DNA of 64,000 nt from JAQBQB01 sp963757185 (lineage in GTDB: Bacteria; Gemmatimonadota; Gemmatimonadetes; Gemmatimonadales; Gemmatimonadaceae): positions 1 to 64,000 of the forward strand of contig CAVWQI010000003.1 of NCBI GenBank assembly GCA_963757185.1, in the 5' to 3' direction. Positions 1 through 9,901 of this stretch are shown in pieces (position 1 is the first letter of the stretch; each line of letters starts with the position of its first letter). The notes under the pieces were generated by a model, which did no database searches, had not been told where the DNA came from, and worked only from the letters and a program-made list of their open reading frames with translations. The translations under genes and the position numbers were made by a program.

Positions 1-2
1 AA

Positions 3-36
3 CGCCGCCGGCGAGTAACCACTCTCGCCGACGGCG
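3..36 (-). terminator. GC-rich hairpin after susD
   Basis: Bases 3-15 and 24-36 form a 13-bp inverted repeat with one mismatch and an 8-nt loop. It lies 60 nt past the susD stop on the minus strand. No clear T-run is visible before the window edge, so it may be a terminator or a shared hairpin for whatever gene lies upstream. Confidence 0.4.
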
Positions 37-95
37 CTTACCCCCACCTTCACTTCACGACTCCCAGACTCCGTCTCTCAGCTCCCGCCGCGACC

Positions 96-1667
96 CTACC
101 ACCCCGGATTCTGGTGCCCCGCCAGCGCCGGATTCAGATCGATCGCCCGCTGCGGAATCGGCATCAGCTTGTACTTGTCCGGGATCGGCCCGCCGTTCGC
201 CTTCGGGAACTTGCTCGTGCTCGACTTCGCGTGCGACATGCTCTGCTCGATCCGCGCCTTCGACCACGCCCAGTTGCGCTGGCTGTCGAAGTACCCGTTC
301 GGTCCCTCGAGCGTGAGCTCCCACCGGCGCTCGTTGAACACTGAATCGCGGAACAGGTCGTGACCCAGCCCCGGCGTCATGTTCGCGATGCCGGCCCGCG
401 CGCGTATCTGATTGATCGCCGCGTACGCCTCGGCTCCAGGGCTTCCGTTCACCTCGTTCGACGCCTCGGCGATCATCAGCAGCACTTCGGCGTAGCGAAG
501 AATGATGTAGTTCGGCTCCTCGGCGCCCGTGCCCGTCATGAGCGGGTCGAGGAACTTGCGCGGGAAGGGCGTTTCGCTCGCGTACCCCTGCGACGCCGTC
601 TTGGTCTCGTCCCACGTTTGCGGCACGCCGTTCTTGTTCCACGTGAAAATGAAAGTCGCGGCGCGGCGCTTGTCGTTGGGGAGGAACGTGTGGAACCAGA
701 TGCTCTCCGCCTCGAACGAGCCGTTCGTCGACGCGCCCAAGAAAGGCGCCGTGTTCGTCGGCGCCATGTGCGACGAGATGCGGCCGCCGAGTCCCGATGC
801 GCGGATGCACTCGACGTCGAAGATCACCTCGTTGTTTCGCTCGTTCACCGTGCCGCCGAAGAAATCGAACAGTGTCATCGGGTCGGCCACGAGCGAGTAG
901 TCGCCGTCGGACTGCACCTGTTTGGCGAAGGTGAGCGCGCTCTGCCAATCGGCCGCCGTTCCGACGCCCGTGCCGGCGCGCTGTAGATACATCTTGGCGA
1001 GGAGCGTCTTGGCGGCGCCCTTCGACGCGCGGCCGACGTCCGCGGCCGTGTAGGTCTTGGCCGACGGCAACGAGGCGACTGCGTCCTTCAGGTCCTGCTC
1101 GACCAGCGCGTAGACTTCCTGCGCCGTGTTGCGCGGAATCGCCAGGCTGTCGAGACCCTGCGTCGCGTGGATCTTGATCGGCACGCCGCCGTACATGCGG
1201 ACCAGGTTGAAGTAGTGCGTCGCGCGCAGGAACTTCGCTTCGCCGATGATGCGCGAGCGGAGCGCCGTGTCCATGTCGATCTTCGGCACGTTGTCGAGCA
1301 CCGAGTTGGCGCGGTTGATCGCGTCGTACGCCGACTGCCACACCGACTGCACGTAGGCGTGGTTGACGGGAATCGAGTAGACGTCGGGCTGACTGCGTTC
1401 GTTGGTCGCCGACAGGCGCGACGTCCACATCTCCGTGGGATGCTCGACGAGCATGACGAAGTTGCGGCCGTAGTAGTTGTCGCCCGTATTGTTGATGAAA
1501 TCCGCGTAGACGCCGTTGATCGCCGCCAGAGCGTCACCGGAGTTTCGGTAGAAATTCGTCGGGCCGATGAAGTCGAACGGCTTCTCCGTCAGAAACGCTT
1601 TGTCGTTGCACGCGAGAGCCACGGCCAGCAGGCCGAGCGCGCCGACATTCTTCATTCGATTGCGCAT
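96..1667 (-). CDS. susD: RagB/SusD-family nutrient-uptake outer-membrane lipoprotein
   Basis: A 523-aa protein expected to sit on the cell surface as the glycan- or peptide-binding lid of a SusC channel. The N-terminus has a short hydrophobic segment ending LAVALAC, a lipobox-like signal with Cys20 as the lipidated residue. The body shows SusD-family features: a TPR-like helical N-terminal half (NAINRANSVLDNVP), and a C-terminal part with an LRYAEVLLMIAEA helix, an INQIRARAG segment, a FNERRWELTLEG motif and the NPALAGHQNPGW end typical of the family. The start has a GAGGA ribosome site about 9 nt upstream. It follows susC by 16 nt, so the two are one operon. The substrate cannot be told from sequence; the divergent uxuA hints at uronate-containing carbohydrate. 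Confidence 0.93.
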   Translation of the reverse strand: MRNRMKNVGALGLLAVALACNDKAFLTEKPFDFIGPTNFYRNSGDALAAINGVYADFINNTGDNYYGRNFVMLVEHPTEMWTSRLSATNERSQPDVYSIPVNHAYVQSVWQSAYDAINRANSVLDNVPKIDMDTALRSRIIGEAKFLRATHYFNLVRMYGGVPIKIHATQGLDSLAIPRNTAQEVYALVEQDLKDAVASLPSAKTYTAADVGRASKGAAKTLLAKMYLQRAGTGVGTAADWQSALTFAKQVQSDGDYSLVADPMTLFDFFGGTVNERNNEVIFDVECIRASGLGGRISSHMAPTNTAPFLGASTNGSFEAESIWFHTFLPNDKRRAATFIFTWNKNGVPQTWDETKTASQGYASETPFPRKFLDPLMTGTGAEEPNYIILRYAEVLLMIAEASNEVNGSPGAEAYAAINQIRARAGIANMTPGLGHDLFRDSVFNERRWELTLEGPNGYFDSQRNWAWSKARIEQSMSHAKSSTSKFPKANGGPIPDKYKLMPIPQRAIDLNPALAGHQNPGW

Positions 1668-1683
1668 TGGTCTGTGTCCTCGC

Positions 1684-4600
1684 TCAGTAGGCGATGTTGA
1701 CGCCGATCGTGACGCCCTTCGCCAGCGGATACTGGCCGACGTCGACCCCGCGATTCACGTTGCCGATGCCGAGACTGCTCACGTCCGGGTTGAACCCGCT
1801 GTAATGCGTCCACGTGACGAGGTTCGTGCCGGTGATGTAGGCTCGAGTGTTCGACAACCCGTACCGAGACAAAAAGCGCTCGGGCACTTGAACGTCGAGC
1901 GTCACGCTGCGCAGTCGCAGGTAGGATCCGTCCTCGAGCAGGTCGCTCGTGATGTCCGATCCCGTCGTGCCCGGAGTGAAGTTGATGCGCGGGAAATCGG
2001 CGCCGGTGTTGGCCGCCGTCCACGCGTCGAAGTAGCGGTCGGAGACGATGTTCGTCCCCGGGCTGCCTTGGATCAGCCGAACGTCGTTCAGGTTCAGAAT
2101 CTTGTTGCCGTAGGTCGCGTCGAGCAGGCCGCTGAGGCGAAAGCGGCCGAGCGTGAACTGGTTCTGCCAGCCCGCGGTGAACTTGGGATTCGGATCGCCG
2201 ATGATCGTGCGGTCGTCCGGCGTGATCGCGCCGTCGGGGCCGGTCGCCTGGCCGTTCACCGGAGCGCCGGCGAGGTCGACGATCATGATGTCGCCAGGAT
2301 GCCACGTCGTGCCGCTCAGCGGTTTCACTTTCGCGCTATATGCCGCGGCGGCGGCCGAATCGCGCAGGATTCCGTTCGTCTTGTATCCGTAGAACACGCC
2401 GAGTGGCTGGCCGACCTGAATCAGCGAGCCGAGGAGCTTGAGGTCGCTGTTCACGCTGCCGGCGAAGATCGACTGCACTCCGCCGAGGTCGAGCACCCGG
2501 TTCTTGTTGTGCGAGTAGTTGACCGTCGTCGTCCACCCGAGCGAATGGGTGCGACCGTCGAGCAGCGTGAGCGTGAGGCCGAGCTCGTACCCGTTGTTGC
2601 TCACCGACCCGACGTTCTGGAGCGCGGTGCCGAATCCGCTCTCGAACGGCAGGTTGACCGCCAGCAGCAGGTCGCTGGTGGTCTTTCTATAGATGTCGCC
2701 CGTAAAGCTCACCCGCCCGCCGTAGAGGCCGAGGTCGACACCGTAGTCGGTCTGGCGCGTCGACTCCCAGCCCAGGTTCGGGTTGCCGACCGACGCCGGG
2801 TAGTAGCCCGGTACGACCGCGCCGCCGAACGTGTATTGCTGCGACAGCAGGTGGGCCATCGACTGGTACGGTTGGATCGAGGGATTGCCCGCGAGACCAG
2901 TCGACGCGCGGAACTTGAGCAACTCGATCGCCGAAAACTTCTGCATGAAGGGCTCGTCCGAGACGCGCCATCCGAATGCCGCCGACGGGAAGAAGCCCCA
3001 TTGGTGATCGGCGCCGAAGCGCGACGAGCCGTCCTCTCGGCCTGTGACTGTGAACAGGTACCGGTTGGCGAGCGTGTAGTTGATGCGTCCGAGGTACGAC
3101 GCCAGCGTCCAGCGCGTGTGACCCGAGGCAACCTGCGGGCCGCCGGTCTGCGTGCCGGCGCCCATGTTCTCGAACACGTCGATGTCGCTGACGAAGTTGC
3201 TGTTCTGGATCGTGTTGAACGTCAGGTCGTTCTGCTGGCGCGAGTATCCCGCCACCGCGTTGATCGCCTGGTTCGCGCTGAACGTGCGGTCGTACGACAG
3301 CGTGTTCTCGTTGAGGAAGTTCGTGTTCTCGGTGCGTCCGGTTTTCGCGTAGCCGTTCGTCTGCGAGCCCATGAGCGTCGTGCGCGGGTAGTACGTGTTG
3401 CGAGACCGGTTCGAGAGATCGCCGCCGAGGCTCGAGCGGAACTTGAGTCCGTCGGCGAGCTGGAATTCGCCGAACGCGTTCGCCAGCACGCGCGTGTCAG
3501 CCAGCTTGTCGGTCACGTCGGCGGCCATCGACACCGGGTTCGGGATGTTCGTCGGCTGGAGCACGCTGGCCGGGTTGTTCTGCGCCATCAGCGTATACGC
3601 GCCGTTGGGCTGGCGCACCGGGAGGATCGGGTAGTAGTCGATCGCCGCCCCGACCGCGCCGGCGCCGGCGTTGAGCGAGCCGTCGGTCGGAACCGAGTTC
3701 GTATTCACGCGGCTCACCATGACCGTGCTCGCCACGCGCGCGCGGCTTCCGATGTCCTGATCGAGGTTGCCGCGGAGCGAGATGCGCTTGAACGCCGAGT
3801 TGATGACGACGCCCTGCTGCTGGAACACGCCGCCGGAGAGCGCGTAGTGCGTCGCGTTCGCGCCGGCGTTCCCGCCGGTCACGCCAAGCTGGAGGTTGGC
3901 GAGCGGCGCGCTGCGGAAGATTTGCGACTGCCAGTCGGTGTTGGGCAGCGTGTCCGGGTTGGAGAAGACGACACCGGTGCCGTTGTTCACCGACCAGTCG
4001 TTGACGAACTTCGCGAAGCCGGCGGCGTTGAGAAGCTGGTAACGGTGCGCCACGCTCTGGCTGCCGCTGTACGTGTCGAGCGTGAACACGGGACGCGCGG
4101 TCTGCCCGTGCTTTGTCGTGATGATGATGACGCCGTTCGCCCCGCGCGCGCCGTAGATCGACGTCGCCGACGCGTCCTTCAGGATCTCGATCGACTCGAT
4201 GTCGGCCGGGTTGAGCGCCGCCAGCGGATTCGACGGAACCGTCGTCGTCGCGTCACGGCCGCCGTCGCTCGGGTTCTGCAGGTCGGCGTTGTTCTCGATC
4301 GGGAAGCCGTCGATGACGTAGAGCGGCTCGTTGTTGCCCGTCACCGATGAGCCGCCTCGAATCCGAATGGAAAGCGCGCCGCCGGGTGCGGACGATGCCT
4401 GCGTCACCGAGACGCCGGCCGCCGCGCCTTGCAGCGCCTGTTCGAGCGAGAGCGTCGGCGTCTGCTCGACGTTCGGCGTCACCGTCGCGACTGAGCCGGT
4501 CAGATCCGACCGCCGCTGCGCGCCGTAGCCGACGACGACCATCTGGTCGAGCGTGACGGACGCCGCGGAGAGCGCGATGTTGAGCGTGACCGTTTGGCCG

Positions 4601-4893
4601 GCGGCGACGGTCACCTGCTGCTCGACCGGTGCGTAGCCGATGCGCGCGGCCTTGACCCGCTGCGTGCCCACAGGCACGTCGCTTATTGTATAACGGCCCT
4701 CGGCGCCGGTTCGACCACCGAGCTGCGTTCCGTTGATGGTCACGGAGACGTTGGCGACGGGCGCGCCGGCGGTGCGGTCGGTGATCAGGCCGACGATCCG
4801 GCCGGTCTGGGCCGAGGCGCTGGCGGGCGGGGTGGCCGCAAGAAGAGCGGGGAGGAGCAGCGCGAGACGGGAGAGGAGTCTCGTCGAGAGCAT
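1684..4893 (-). CDS. susC: SusC/RagA-family TonB-linked outer-membrane transporter
   Basis: A 1069-aa TonB-dependent channel. In order: signal peptide (MLSTRLLSRLALLLPALLAA, cleaved after ASAQ), a carboxypeptidase-regulatory-like domain (about residues 28-110, GRIVGLITDRTAGAPV), a plug domain with the SusC signature (SIEILKDASATSIYGARGANG, split across positions 4210-4130 on the complement), and a long beta-barrel to the C-terminal TIGVNIAY. The reading frame is open 49 codons further upstream. The start at 4893 is preferred because it is preceded by AAGGAG with an 8-nt spacer and begins a good signal peptide. It is the first gene of the susCD operon and uses energy from the TonB system. The leader carries a perfect inverted repeat at 4927-4951 that is shared with the uxuA leader. 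Confidence 0.94.
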   Translation of the reverse strand: MLSTRLLSRLALLLPALLAATPPASASAQTGRIVGLITDRTAGAPVANVSVTINGTQLGGRTGAEGRYTISDVPVGTQRVKAARIGYAPVEQQVTVAAGQTVTLNIALSAASVTLDQMVVVGYGAQRRSDLTGSVATVTPNVEQTPTLSLEQALQGAAAGVSVTQASSAPGGALSIRIRGGSSVTGNNEPLYVIDGFPIENNADLQNPSDGGRDATTTVPSNPLAALNPADIESIEILKDASATSIYGARGANGVIIITTKHGQTARPVFTLDTYSGSQSVAHRYQLLNAAGFAKFVNDWSVNNGTGVVFSNPDTLPNTDWQSQIFRSAPLANLQLGVTGGNAGANATHYALSGGVFQQQGVVINSAFKRISLRGNLDQDIGSRARVASTVMVSRVNTNSVPTDGSLNAGAGAVGAAIDYYPILPVRQPNGAYTLMAQNNPASVLQPTNIPNPVSMAADVTDKLADTRVLANAFGEFQLADGLKFRSSLGGDLSNRSRNTYYPRTTLMGSQTNGYAKTGRTENTNFLNENTLSYDRTFSANQAINAVAGYSRQQNDLTFNTIQNSNFVSDIDVFENMGAGTQTGGPQVASGHTRWTLASYLGRINYTLANRYLFTVTGREDGSSRFGADHQWGFFPSAAFGWRVSDEPFMQKFSAIELLKFRASTGLAGNPSIQPYQSMAHLLSQQYTFGGAVVPGYYPASVGNPNLGWESTRQTDYGVDLGLYGGRVSFTGDIYRKTTSDLLLAVNLPFESGFGTALQNVGSVSNNGYELGLTLTLLDGRTHSLGWTTTVNYSHNKNRVLDLGGVQSIFAGSVNSDLKLLGSLIQVGQPLGVFYGYKTNGILRDSAAAAAYSAKVKPLSGTTWHPGDIMIVDLAGAPVNGQATGPDGAITPDDRTIIGDPNPKFTAGWQNQFTLGRFRLSGLLDATYGNKILNLNDVRLIQGSPGTNIVSDRYFDAWTAANTGADFPRINFTPGTTGSDITSDLLEDGSYLRLRSVTLDVQVPERFLSRYGLSNTRAYITGTNLVTWTHYSGFNPDVSSLGIGNVNRGVDVGQYPLAKGVTIGVNIAY

Positions 4894-4926
4894 GCGGCGT
4901 TCTCCTTCGGAATGGGTCGAAACCGT

Positions 4927-4951
4927 CTTTTGTTCTTTATACGAACAAAAG
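4927..4951. promoter_or_regulatory. operator-like inverted repeat in the susC leader
   Basis: CTTTTGTTC and GAACAAAAG form perfect 9-bp arms around a 7-nt spacer. The core TGTTC-N7-GAACA (4931-4947) recurs at 5100-5116 upstream of uxuA. It lies 34 nt upstream of the susC start, where a repressor or activator could act. It could instead be a leader hairpin. The regulator is not encoded in this window. Confidence 0.5.
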
Positions 4952-5090
4952 AGATCGAGAAACGCGAGCCGAAGCTCGCGATCGCACTGACGACCGAACG
5001 TCCTGCACTCGCAAAACAGCGAAAAACACTCACCTAACAACGTGGCCAGCGCTACGATTGGTCACATCCGGCACGCCCCGCCGGCCACGC

Positions 5091-5123
5091 CCGCGATATT
5101 GTTCGCGCAACGAACATTCGCGG
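5091..5123. promoter_or_regulatory. operator-like inverted repeat upstream of uxuA
   Basis: TGTTCG-CGCAA-CGAACA (5100-5116) has the same TGTTC-N7-GAACA core and spacing as the susC leader repeat. It is nested in outer arms CCGCGA (5091-5096) and TCGCGG (5118-5123). It lies about 50 nt upstream of the uxuA start. Centre-to-centre distance to the first site is 169 bp. Confidence 0.5.
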
Positions 5124-5168
5124 CCCCCTAACCTGTGCATCCCCGGCCGATCGCGCCAGAGGCAACGC

Positions 5169-6227
<1,059 letters not shown>

Positions 6228-6290
6228 GCGAGCGTGCCGTGGGGGGCGGCGAAATCGTCAATCCGAAGCGAGGATCGCGGACTGGCAAAC

Positions 6291-6324
6291 GAGCTCGGTC
6301 TCGAGCATGAGCATGAGCGGGAGC
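6291..6324. repeat. solo copy of the four-helix-bundle cassette inverted repeat
   Basis: This 34-bp stretch with GAGCATGAGC repeats matches the reverse complement of the right-hand repeat at 28422-28456 at about 28 of 34 positions. It lies just after uxuA. It suggests a dispersed repeat family with a solo copy here. Confidence 0.45.
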
Positions 6325-6342
6325 CGCGAGCTACAGCATCCA

Positions 6343-6371
6343 TAAGGCGCGCCGACGGTTGGCGCGCCTTA
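6343..6371 (+). terminator. strong GC hairpin between uxuA and pilB
   Basis: TAAGGCGCGCC and GGCGCGCCTTA form a perfect 11-bp stem around a 7-nt loop (6354-6360). It is placed to end uxuA transcription and lies 60 nt before pilB. It lacks a downstream T-run, so factor-independent termination is uncertain. Confidence 0.5.
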
Positions 6372-6430
6372 ATGATTTCGGGCCCGAATGCCGAAACTCT
6401 GAAGGCGATTTCCCCTTTTCCGACGACGAA

Positions 6431-8263
6431 ATGGCCGCACCGCAAATCACACAAGACCGGCTGGGCGACATGCTCGTGCGTGAGGGGTTGATCACGCGCG
6501 AGCAGTTGTCCAAGGCGTTGGCGGAGCAGAAGCAGAGCGGGCAACGGCTCGGCTATACGCTCGTGAAGATGGGCATCCTGCCCGAGATCGACCTCACGAA
6601 AGTGCTGGCGAAGCAGCATCGCATGCCGGCCGTCGATCTCTCGCGATTCGAGGTCGATCCGAAGATCGCGAAGATGATTACCGCGGAACTCGCCCAGAAG
6701 CATCTGGTGATGCCGCTCAAGCGCGAGGGACGATCGCTGACCGTCGCGATCGCCGACCCGTCGAACCTCGTCGTGCTCGAGGACATCAAGTTCATCACGC
6801 GGTGCGACATCATCCCGGTGGTGGCCGGCGAGTACACGCTGGCGACGATGGTCGAGAAGGTCTTCGGCTCGACGGACGACCAGCAGATGGCGTCGTTGAT
6901 GGACACCATCACCGAGCTCGAAGGCATCAACGACGTCGAGGTGTTGGAGGACGAGGAAGACGACGTCTCGCAAGCGGCCCTCCAGGCGCAGATGGAGGAC
7001 GCGCCCGTCGTCAAGCTGATCAACGCGATCCTCACCGACGCGGTGAAGCGAGGCGCGTCCGACATTCATTTTGAATGCTTCGAGCACGAGATCCGCGTCC
7101 GGTATCGCATCGACGGCGCGCTCCAGGAAGTCATGAAGCCGCCGCTCAAGCTCCGCGCGGCGCTCATCTCGCGGTTCAAGATCATGGCGATGCTGAACAT
7201 CGCCGAGCGGCGCGTGCCGCAGGACGGCCGCATCAAGCTGAAGATCGGCAACCGCGTCATCGACTACCGCGTGTCGACGCTGCCGACGCTGTTCGGCGAG
7301 AAAGTCGTGCTGCGAATTCTCGACAAGGGCAACCTGACGTTCGACCTCTCGACGTTCGGCATCGAGCCGCGCGCCGAGGCGGACCTCATGGAGGCGATCT
7401 CGAACCCGTACGGCATGGTGCTCGTCACGGGCCCGACGGGCTCGGGCAAGACGACGACGCTCTACTCGGCGCTCTCCAAGGTCAACCAGATGGACGTCAA
7501 CATCATGACCGCCGAGGATCCTGTCGAGTACAACCTGTTCGGCATCAACCAGGTGCTCGTGCGCACCGACATCGGGATGACGTTCGCCGCGGCGCTCAAG
7601 GCGTTCCTGCGGCAGGACCCGAACATCATCATGGTCGGCGAAATTCGAGATCTCGAAACGGGCGGCATCGCCATCAAAGCGGCGCTCACCGGCCACATGG
7701 TGCTCTCGACGCTGCACACGAACTCGGCGCCGGAAACGGTGACGCGTTTGTTGGACATGGGACTCGAGCCGTTCAACGTGGCGTCGGCGGTGAACCTCGT
7801 GCTCGCTCAGCGGCTCGTGCGGCGCATCTGCGCCAACTGCCGCACGCAGTACCAGCCGAGCCCCGAGGAGTGGGCGGCGCTCAAGGTCAAGCCGACGACG
7901 CCGCTGCGCGAGCTGCGGTTCACCGAAGAGGCGCTGATCAACGCCAAGGCAAAGGCGACCAAAGAGGCCGTTCCCTTTCTCGCGAAACTGAGCCTCGACA
8001 CGACGTTCGGCGAGCTGGGCTACTTCAAGGGAGCCGGTTGCGACACGTGCGCCGGAACGGGCCTCAAGGGGCGCCAGGGCGTGTACGAGGTCATGACGAT
8101 GACGCCGCACCTGCGAAAGCTCGTCATGCAGAACGTCGGCGCCGCGGAGATTCGCGAGGGGGCCATCGAAGAGGGAATGCTGACTCTTCGCATGGACGCG
8201 TGGCTCAAGGTGATGAAGGGAATCACCACCACGGAGCAGATGATCCGCGAAACGTCGGCGTAA
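6431..8263 (+). CDS. pilB: type IV pilus assembly ATPase PilB (GspE/PulE family)
   Basis: A 610-aa cytosolic hexameric motor ATPase that drives pilus extension. The N-terminal MshEN-type domain has two tandem motifs (RLGDMLVREGLITREQL and RLGYTLVKMGILPEIDL), a form known to bind c-di-GMP in some family members. Next come Walker A (GPTGSGKTTTLYSAL), the Asp box (AEDPVEYNLFGINQV), Walker B (IIMVGEIRDLETGGIAI) and the His box (STLHTNSAPETVTRLLDMG). The C-terminal zinc site has four cysteines (CANC and CDTC). The frame is open to a TTG at 6359, inside the hairpin; ATG 6431 fits the usual family N-terminus better, though its ribosome site is weak. It is followed by pilT and pilC on the same strand. 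Confidence 0.94.
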   Translation: MAAPQITQDRLGDMLVREGLITREQLSKALAEQKQSGQRLGYTLVKMGILPEIDLTKVLAKQHRMPAVDLSRFEVDPKIAKMITAELAQKHLVMPLKREGRSLTVAIADPSNLVVLEDIKFITRCDIIPVVAGEYTLATMVEKVFGSTDDQQMASLMDTITELEGINDVEVLEDEEDDVSQAALQAQMEDAPVVKLINAILTDAVKRGASDIHFECFEHEIRVRYRIDGALQEVMKPPLKLRAALISRFKIMAMLNIAERRVPQDGRIKLKIGNRVIDYRVSTLPTLFGEKVVLRILDKGNLTFDLSTFGIEPRAEADLMEAISNPYGMVLVTGPTGSGKTTTLYSALSKVNQMDVNIMTAEDPVEYNLFGINQVLVRTDIGMTFAAALKAFLRQDPNIIMVGEIRDLETGGIAIKAALTGHMVLSTLHTNSAPETVTRLLDMGLEPFNVASAVNLVLAQRLVRRICANCRTQYQPSPEEWAALKVKPTTPLRELRFTEEALINAKAKATKEAVPFLAKLSLDTTFGELGYFKGAGCDTCAGTGLKGRQGVYEVMTMTPHLRKLVMQNVGAAEIREGAIEEGMLTLRMDAWLKVMKGITTTEQMIRETSA

Positions 8264-8272
8264 ACTCAGGGC

Positions 8273-8319
8273 GGTGGACCGGTGGACCGGTGGACCGGTG
8301 GACCGGTAGACCGGTGGAC
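8273..8319. repeat. tandem array of 8-bp unit GGTGGACC
   Basis: Nearly six units with one substitution (GGTAGACC in the fifth). It starts 9 nt after the pilB stop. The unit contains the palindrome GGTCC/ACCGGT at each junction. Related arrays are at 47695-47726, 48972-49003 and 58672-58735, so this is a dispersed family. Confidence 0.8.
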
Positions 8320-8628
8320 GGCACGCGCCCCGATGAGAGAAATCTCACGCGTTCCGAACCGCGAGCGGAAATGGCCGTGGCGGCGGGAATTCGCCTACAC
8401 TTCCGGCGCGCCGAGACCGAAACTTGTGATCGAGGGCTCCGGGCGCCGTGTTGGCGCCCACGTGCCCGGCGTCGATCGACGGCGCCGGGTACGAGGGTCC
8501 CGAGCATGACCCAACCGATCCGTTCGTCGTCCTTCTCAGGATGGGCGCCGGGGCCGTGGAACGAATCGTTCCAGCTCGCGGCCGGAGCGCCCACCACACA
8601 ACGCTCAAGCGGTTAAAGGCCGCCTTCG
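8320..8628. other. pilB-pilT intergenic stretch with hairpins
   Basis: No convincing gene on either strand; the open frames here are short and lack family features. It holds a perfect hairpin GGGCGCC-GTGTT-GGCGCCC (8441-8459), then a palindromic stretch around TCGATCGA (8467-8490). These could affect pilT expression. I see no riboswitch consensus that I recognise. Confidence 0.4.
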
Positions 8629-9795
8629 ATGACCCCATCGCCGTCGACACCTTCGTCGTCCAATCCTTCGGGCGTGAATCTCCGTCTGCTCCTCGAGGAG
8701 ATGATCGATCGGAATGCCTCCGATCTGCACGTCACCGCGGGCGAGCGGCCGAAGTTCCGCATCGACGGCGACATCACCAACTCGAACATCGAGGTGGTGA
8801 TGCAGCCGAAGGACACGCTGCAGCTCGCGTACTCGGTGCTCACGGAGAATCAGAAGAAACGGTTCGAGATGGAGGACGAGCTCGATTTCTCGTTCGGCAT
8901 CCAGAACCTGGCGCGTTTCCGCGGCAACTGCTTCAAGCAGCGCGGGTGCGTCTCGATGGTGATCCGGCAGATCCCGTTCAACATTCGCAGCTTCGAGGAC
9001 CTCGGCCTTCCCAAGGTCATCGCGGACCTGTCGGACCGTCCGCGCGGCCTGATTCTGGTCACCGGCCCGACGGGTTCCGGGAAGTCGACGACGCTGGCCG
9101 CGATGCTCGACCGGATCAACAAGCAGATGAAAGGACACATGATCACGATCGAGGATCCGATCGAGTTCATTCACAAGCATCAGTCGTGCATCGTCAACCA
9201 GCGCGAGGTCGGCTCCGACACCAAGAGCTTCCAAGCCGCGCTCAAGTACGCGCTCCGTCAAGACCCGGACGTCGTGCTCATCGGCGAAATGCGCGACCTC
9301 GAGACGATTCAGGCGGGACTGACGATCGCCGAGACGGGACACCTCGCGTTCGCGACGCTGCACACGAACAGCGCGGCCGAGGCGGTGAACCGCATCATCG
9401 ACGTCTTCCCCAGCCACCAGCAGTCGCAGGTCCGCGCCCAGCTCGCGTTCTCTCTCGAGGGCATCATCACGCAGACGCTTCTGCCCAAGATCGGCGGCAA
9501 GGGCCGCGCGATGGCGGCCGAGATTCTCGTCGTGACGCCCGCGATTCGCGCGCTGATCCGCGATGACAAGATCCACCAGATCTACTCGATGATGCAGTCG
9601 GGCAAGAAGTACGGCATGCAGACGATGAACGACGGGTTGTACAACCTCTATATGAGCAAGACCGTCTCGCTGGACGAGGTGCTCCGCGCCAGCCACGACC
9701 AGTCGGAGATCATGCGCATGATCGGCATCTCGCCCGAGGGCGACACGCCGGGCAAGCCGCAGCAGACGGCGGCCGCGGGGGCGGGAAGGCGGTAG
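8629..9795 (+). CDS. pilT: type IV pilus retraction ATPase PilT
   Basis: A 388-aa hexameric ATPase that depolymerises pili for twitching motility. It shows the N-terminal PAS-like region (LRLLLEEMIDRNASDLHVT), Walker A (TGPTGSGKSTTLAAMLDRIN), Asp box (ITIEDPIEFIHKHQSCIVNQ), Walker B (DPDVVLIGEMRDLETIQ) and His box (ATLHTNSAAEAVNRIIDVFP). The C-terminus carries a short low-complexity tail ending AAAGAGRR. The length is close to the family norm of about 350, with a slightly extended N-terminal Ser/Pro stretch. It sits between pilB and pilC, the classic motor and platform set. It lacks the zinc tetracysteine of PilB, as expected for PilT. Confidence 0.95.
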   Translation: MTPSPSTPSSSNPSGVNLRLLLEEMIDRNASDLHVTAGERPKFRIDGDITNSNIEVVMQPKDTLQLAYSVLTENQKKRFEMEDELDFSFGIQNLARFRGNCFKQRGCVSMVIRQIPFNIRSFEDLGLPKVIADLSDRPRGLILVTGPTGSGKSTTLAAMLDRINKQMKGHMITIEDPIEFIHKHQSCIVNQREVGSDTKSFQAALKYALRQDPDVVLIGEMRDLETIQAGLTIAETGHLAFATLHTNSAAEAVNRIIDVFPSHQQSQVRAQLAFSLEGIITQTLLPKIGGKGRAMAAEILVVTPAIRALIRDDKIHQIYSMMQSGKKYGMQTMNDGLYNLYMSKTVSLDEVLRASHDQSEIMRMIGISPEGDTPGKPQQTAAAGAGRR

Positions 9796-9823
9796 CGGAC
9801 GCGTTGATTTGGTGACGCGGCTC

Positions 9824-9862
9824 ACGACCGGCGGCCCGTAATCTTCCGGCCGCCCCGGTCGT
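9824..9862 (+). terminator. hairpin between pilT and pilC
   Basis: ACGACCGG-CGGCC (9824-9836) pairs with GGCCG-CC-CCGGTCGT (9848-9862): a 13-bp stem with a 2-nt bulge. It may attenuate transcription or stabilise the pilT message. No T-run follows. Confidence 0.4.
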
Positions 9863-9901
9863 CTTACAGAGAGCAGATCAAGCAGCCATCTCGAGGGATC
9901 G

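Noticed and set aside
1567..4350. A 927-aa plus-strand open frame
   Set aside because: It is a GC-rich shadow of susC with Arg/Val/Ala-rich composition and no family features.
4894..5040. N-terminal extension of SusC
   Set aside because: The start at 4893 has a strong ribosome site and a signal peptide; the extension has neither.
8273..8319. CRISPR-like array
   Set aside because: The units are 8 bp with no spacers and no cas genes nearby.
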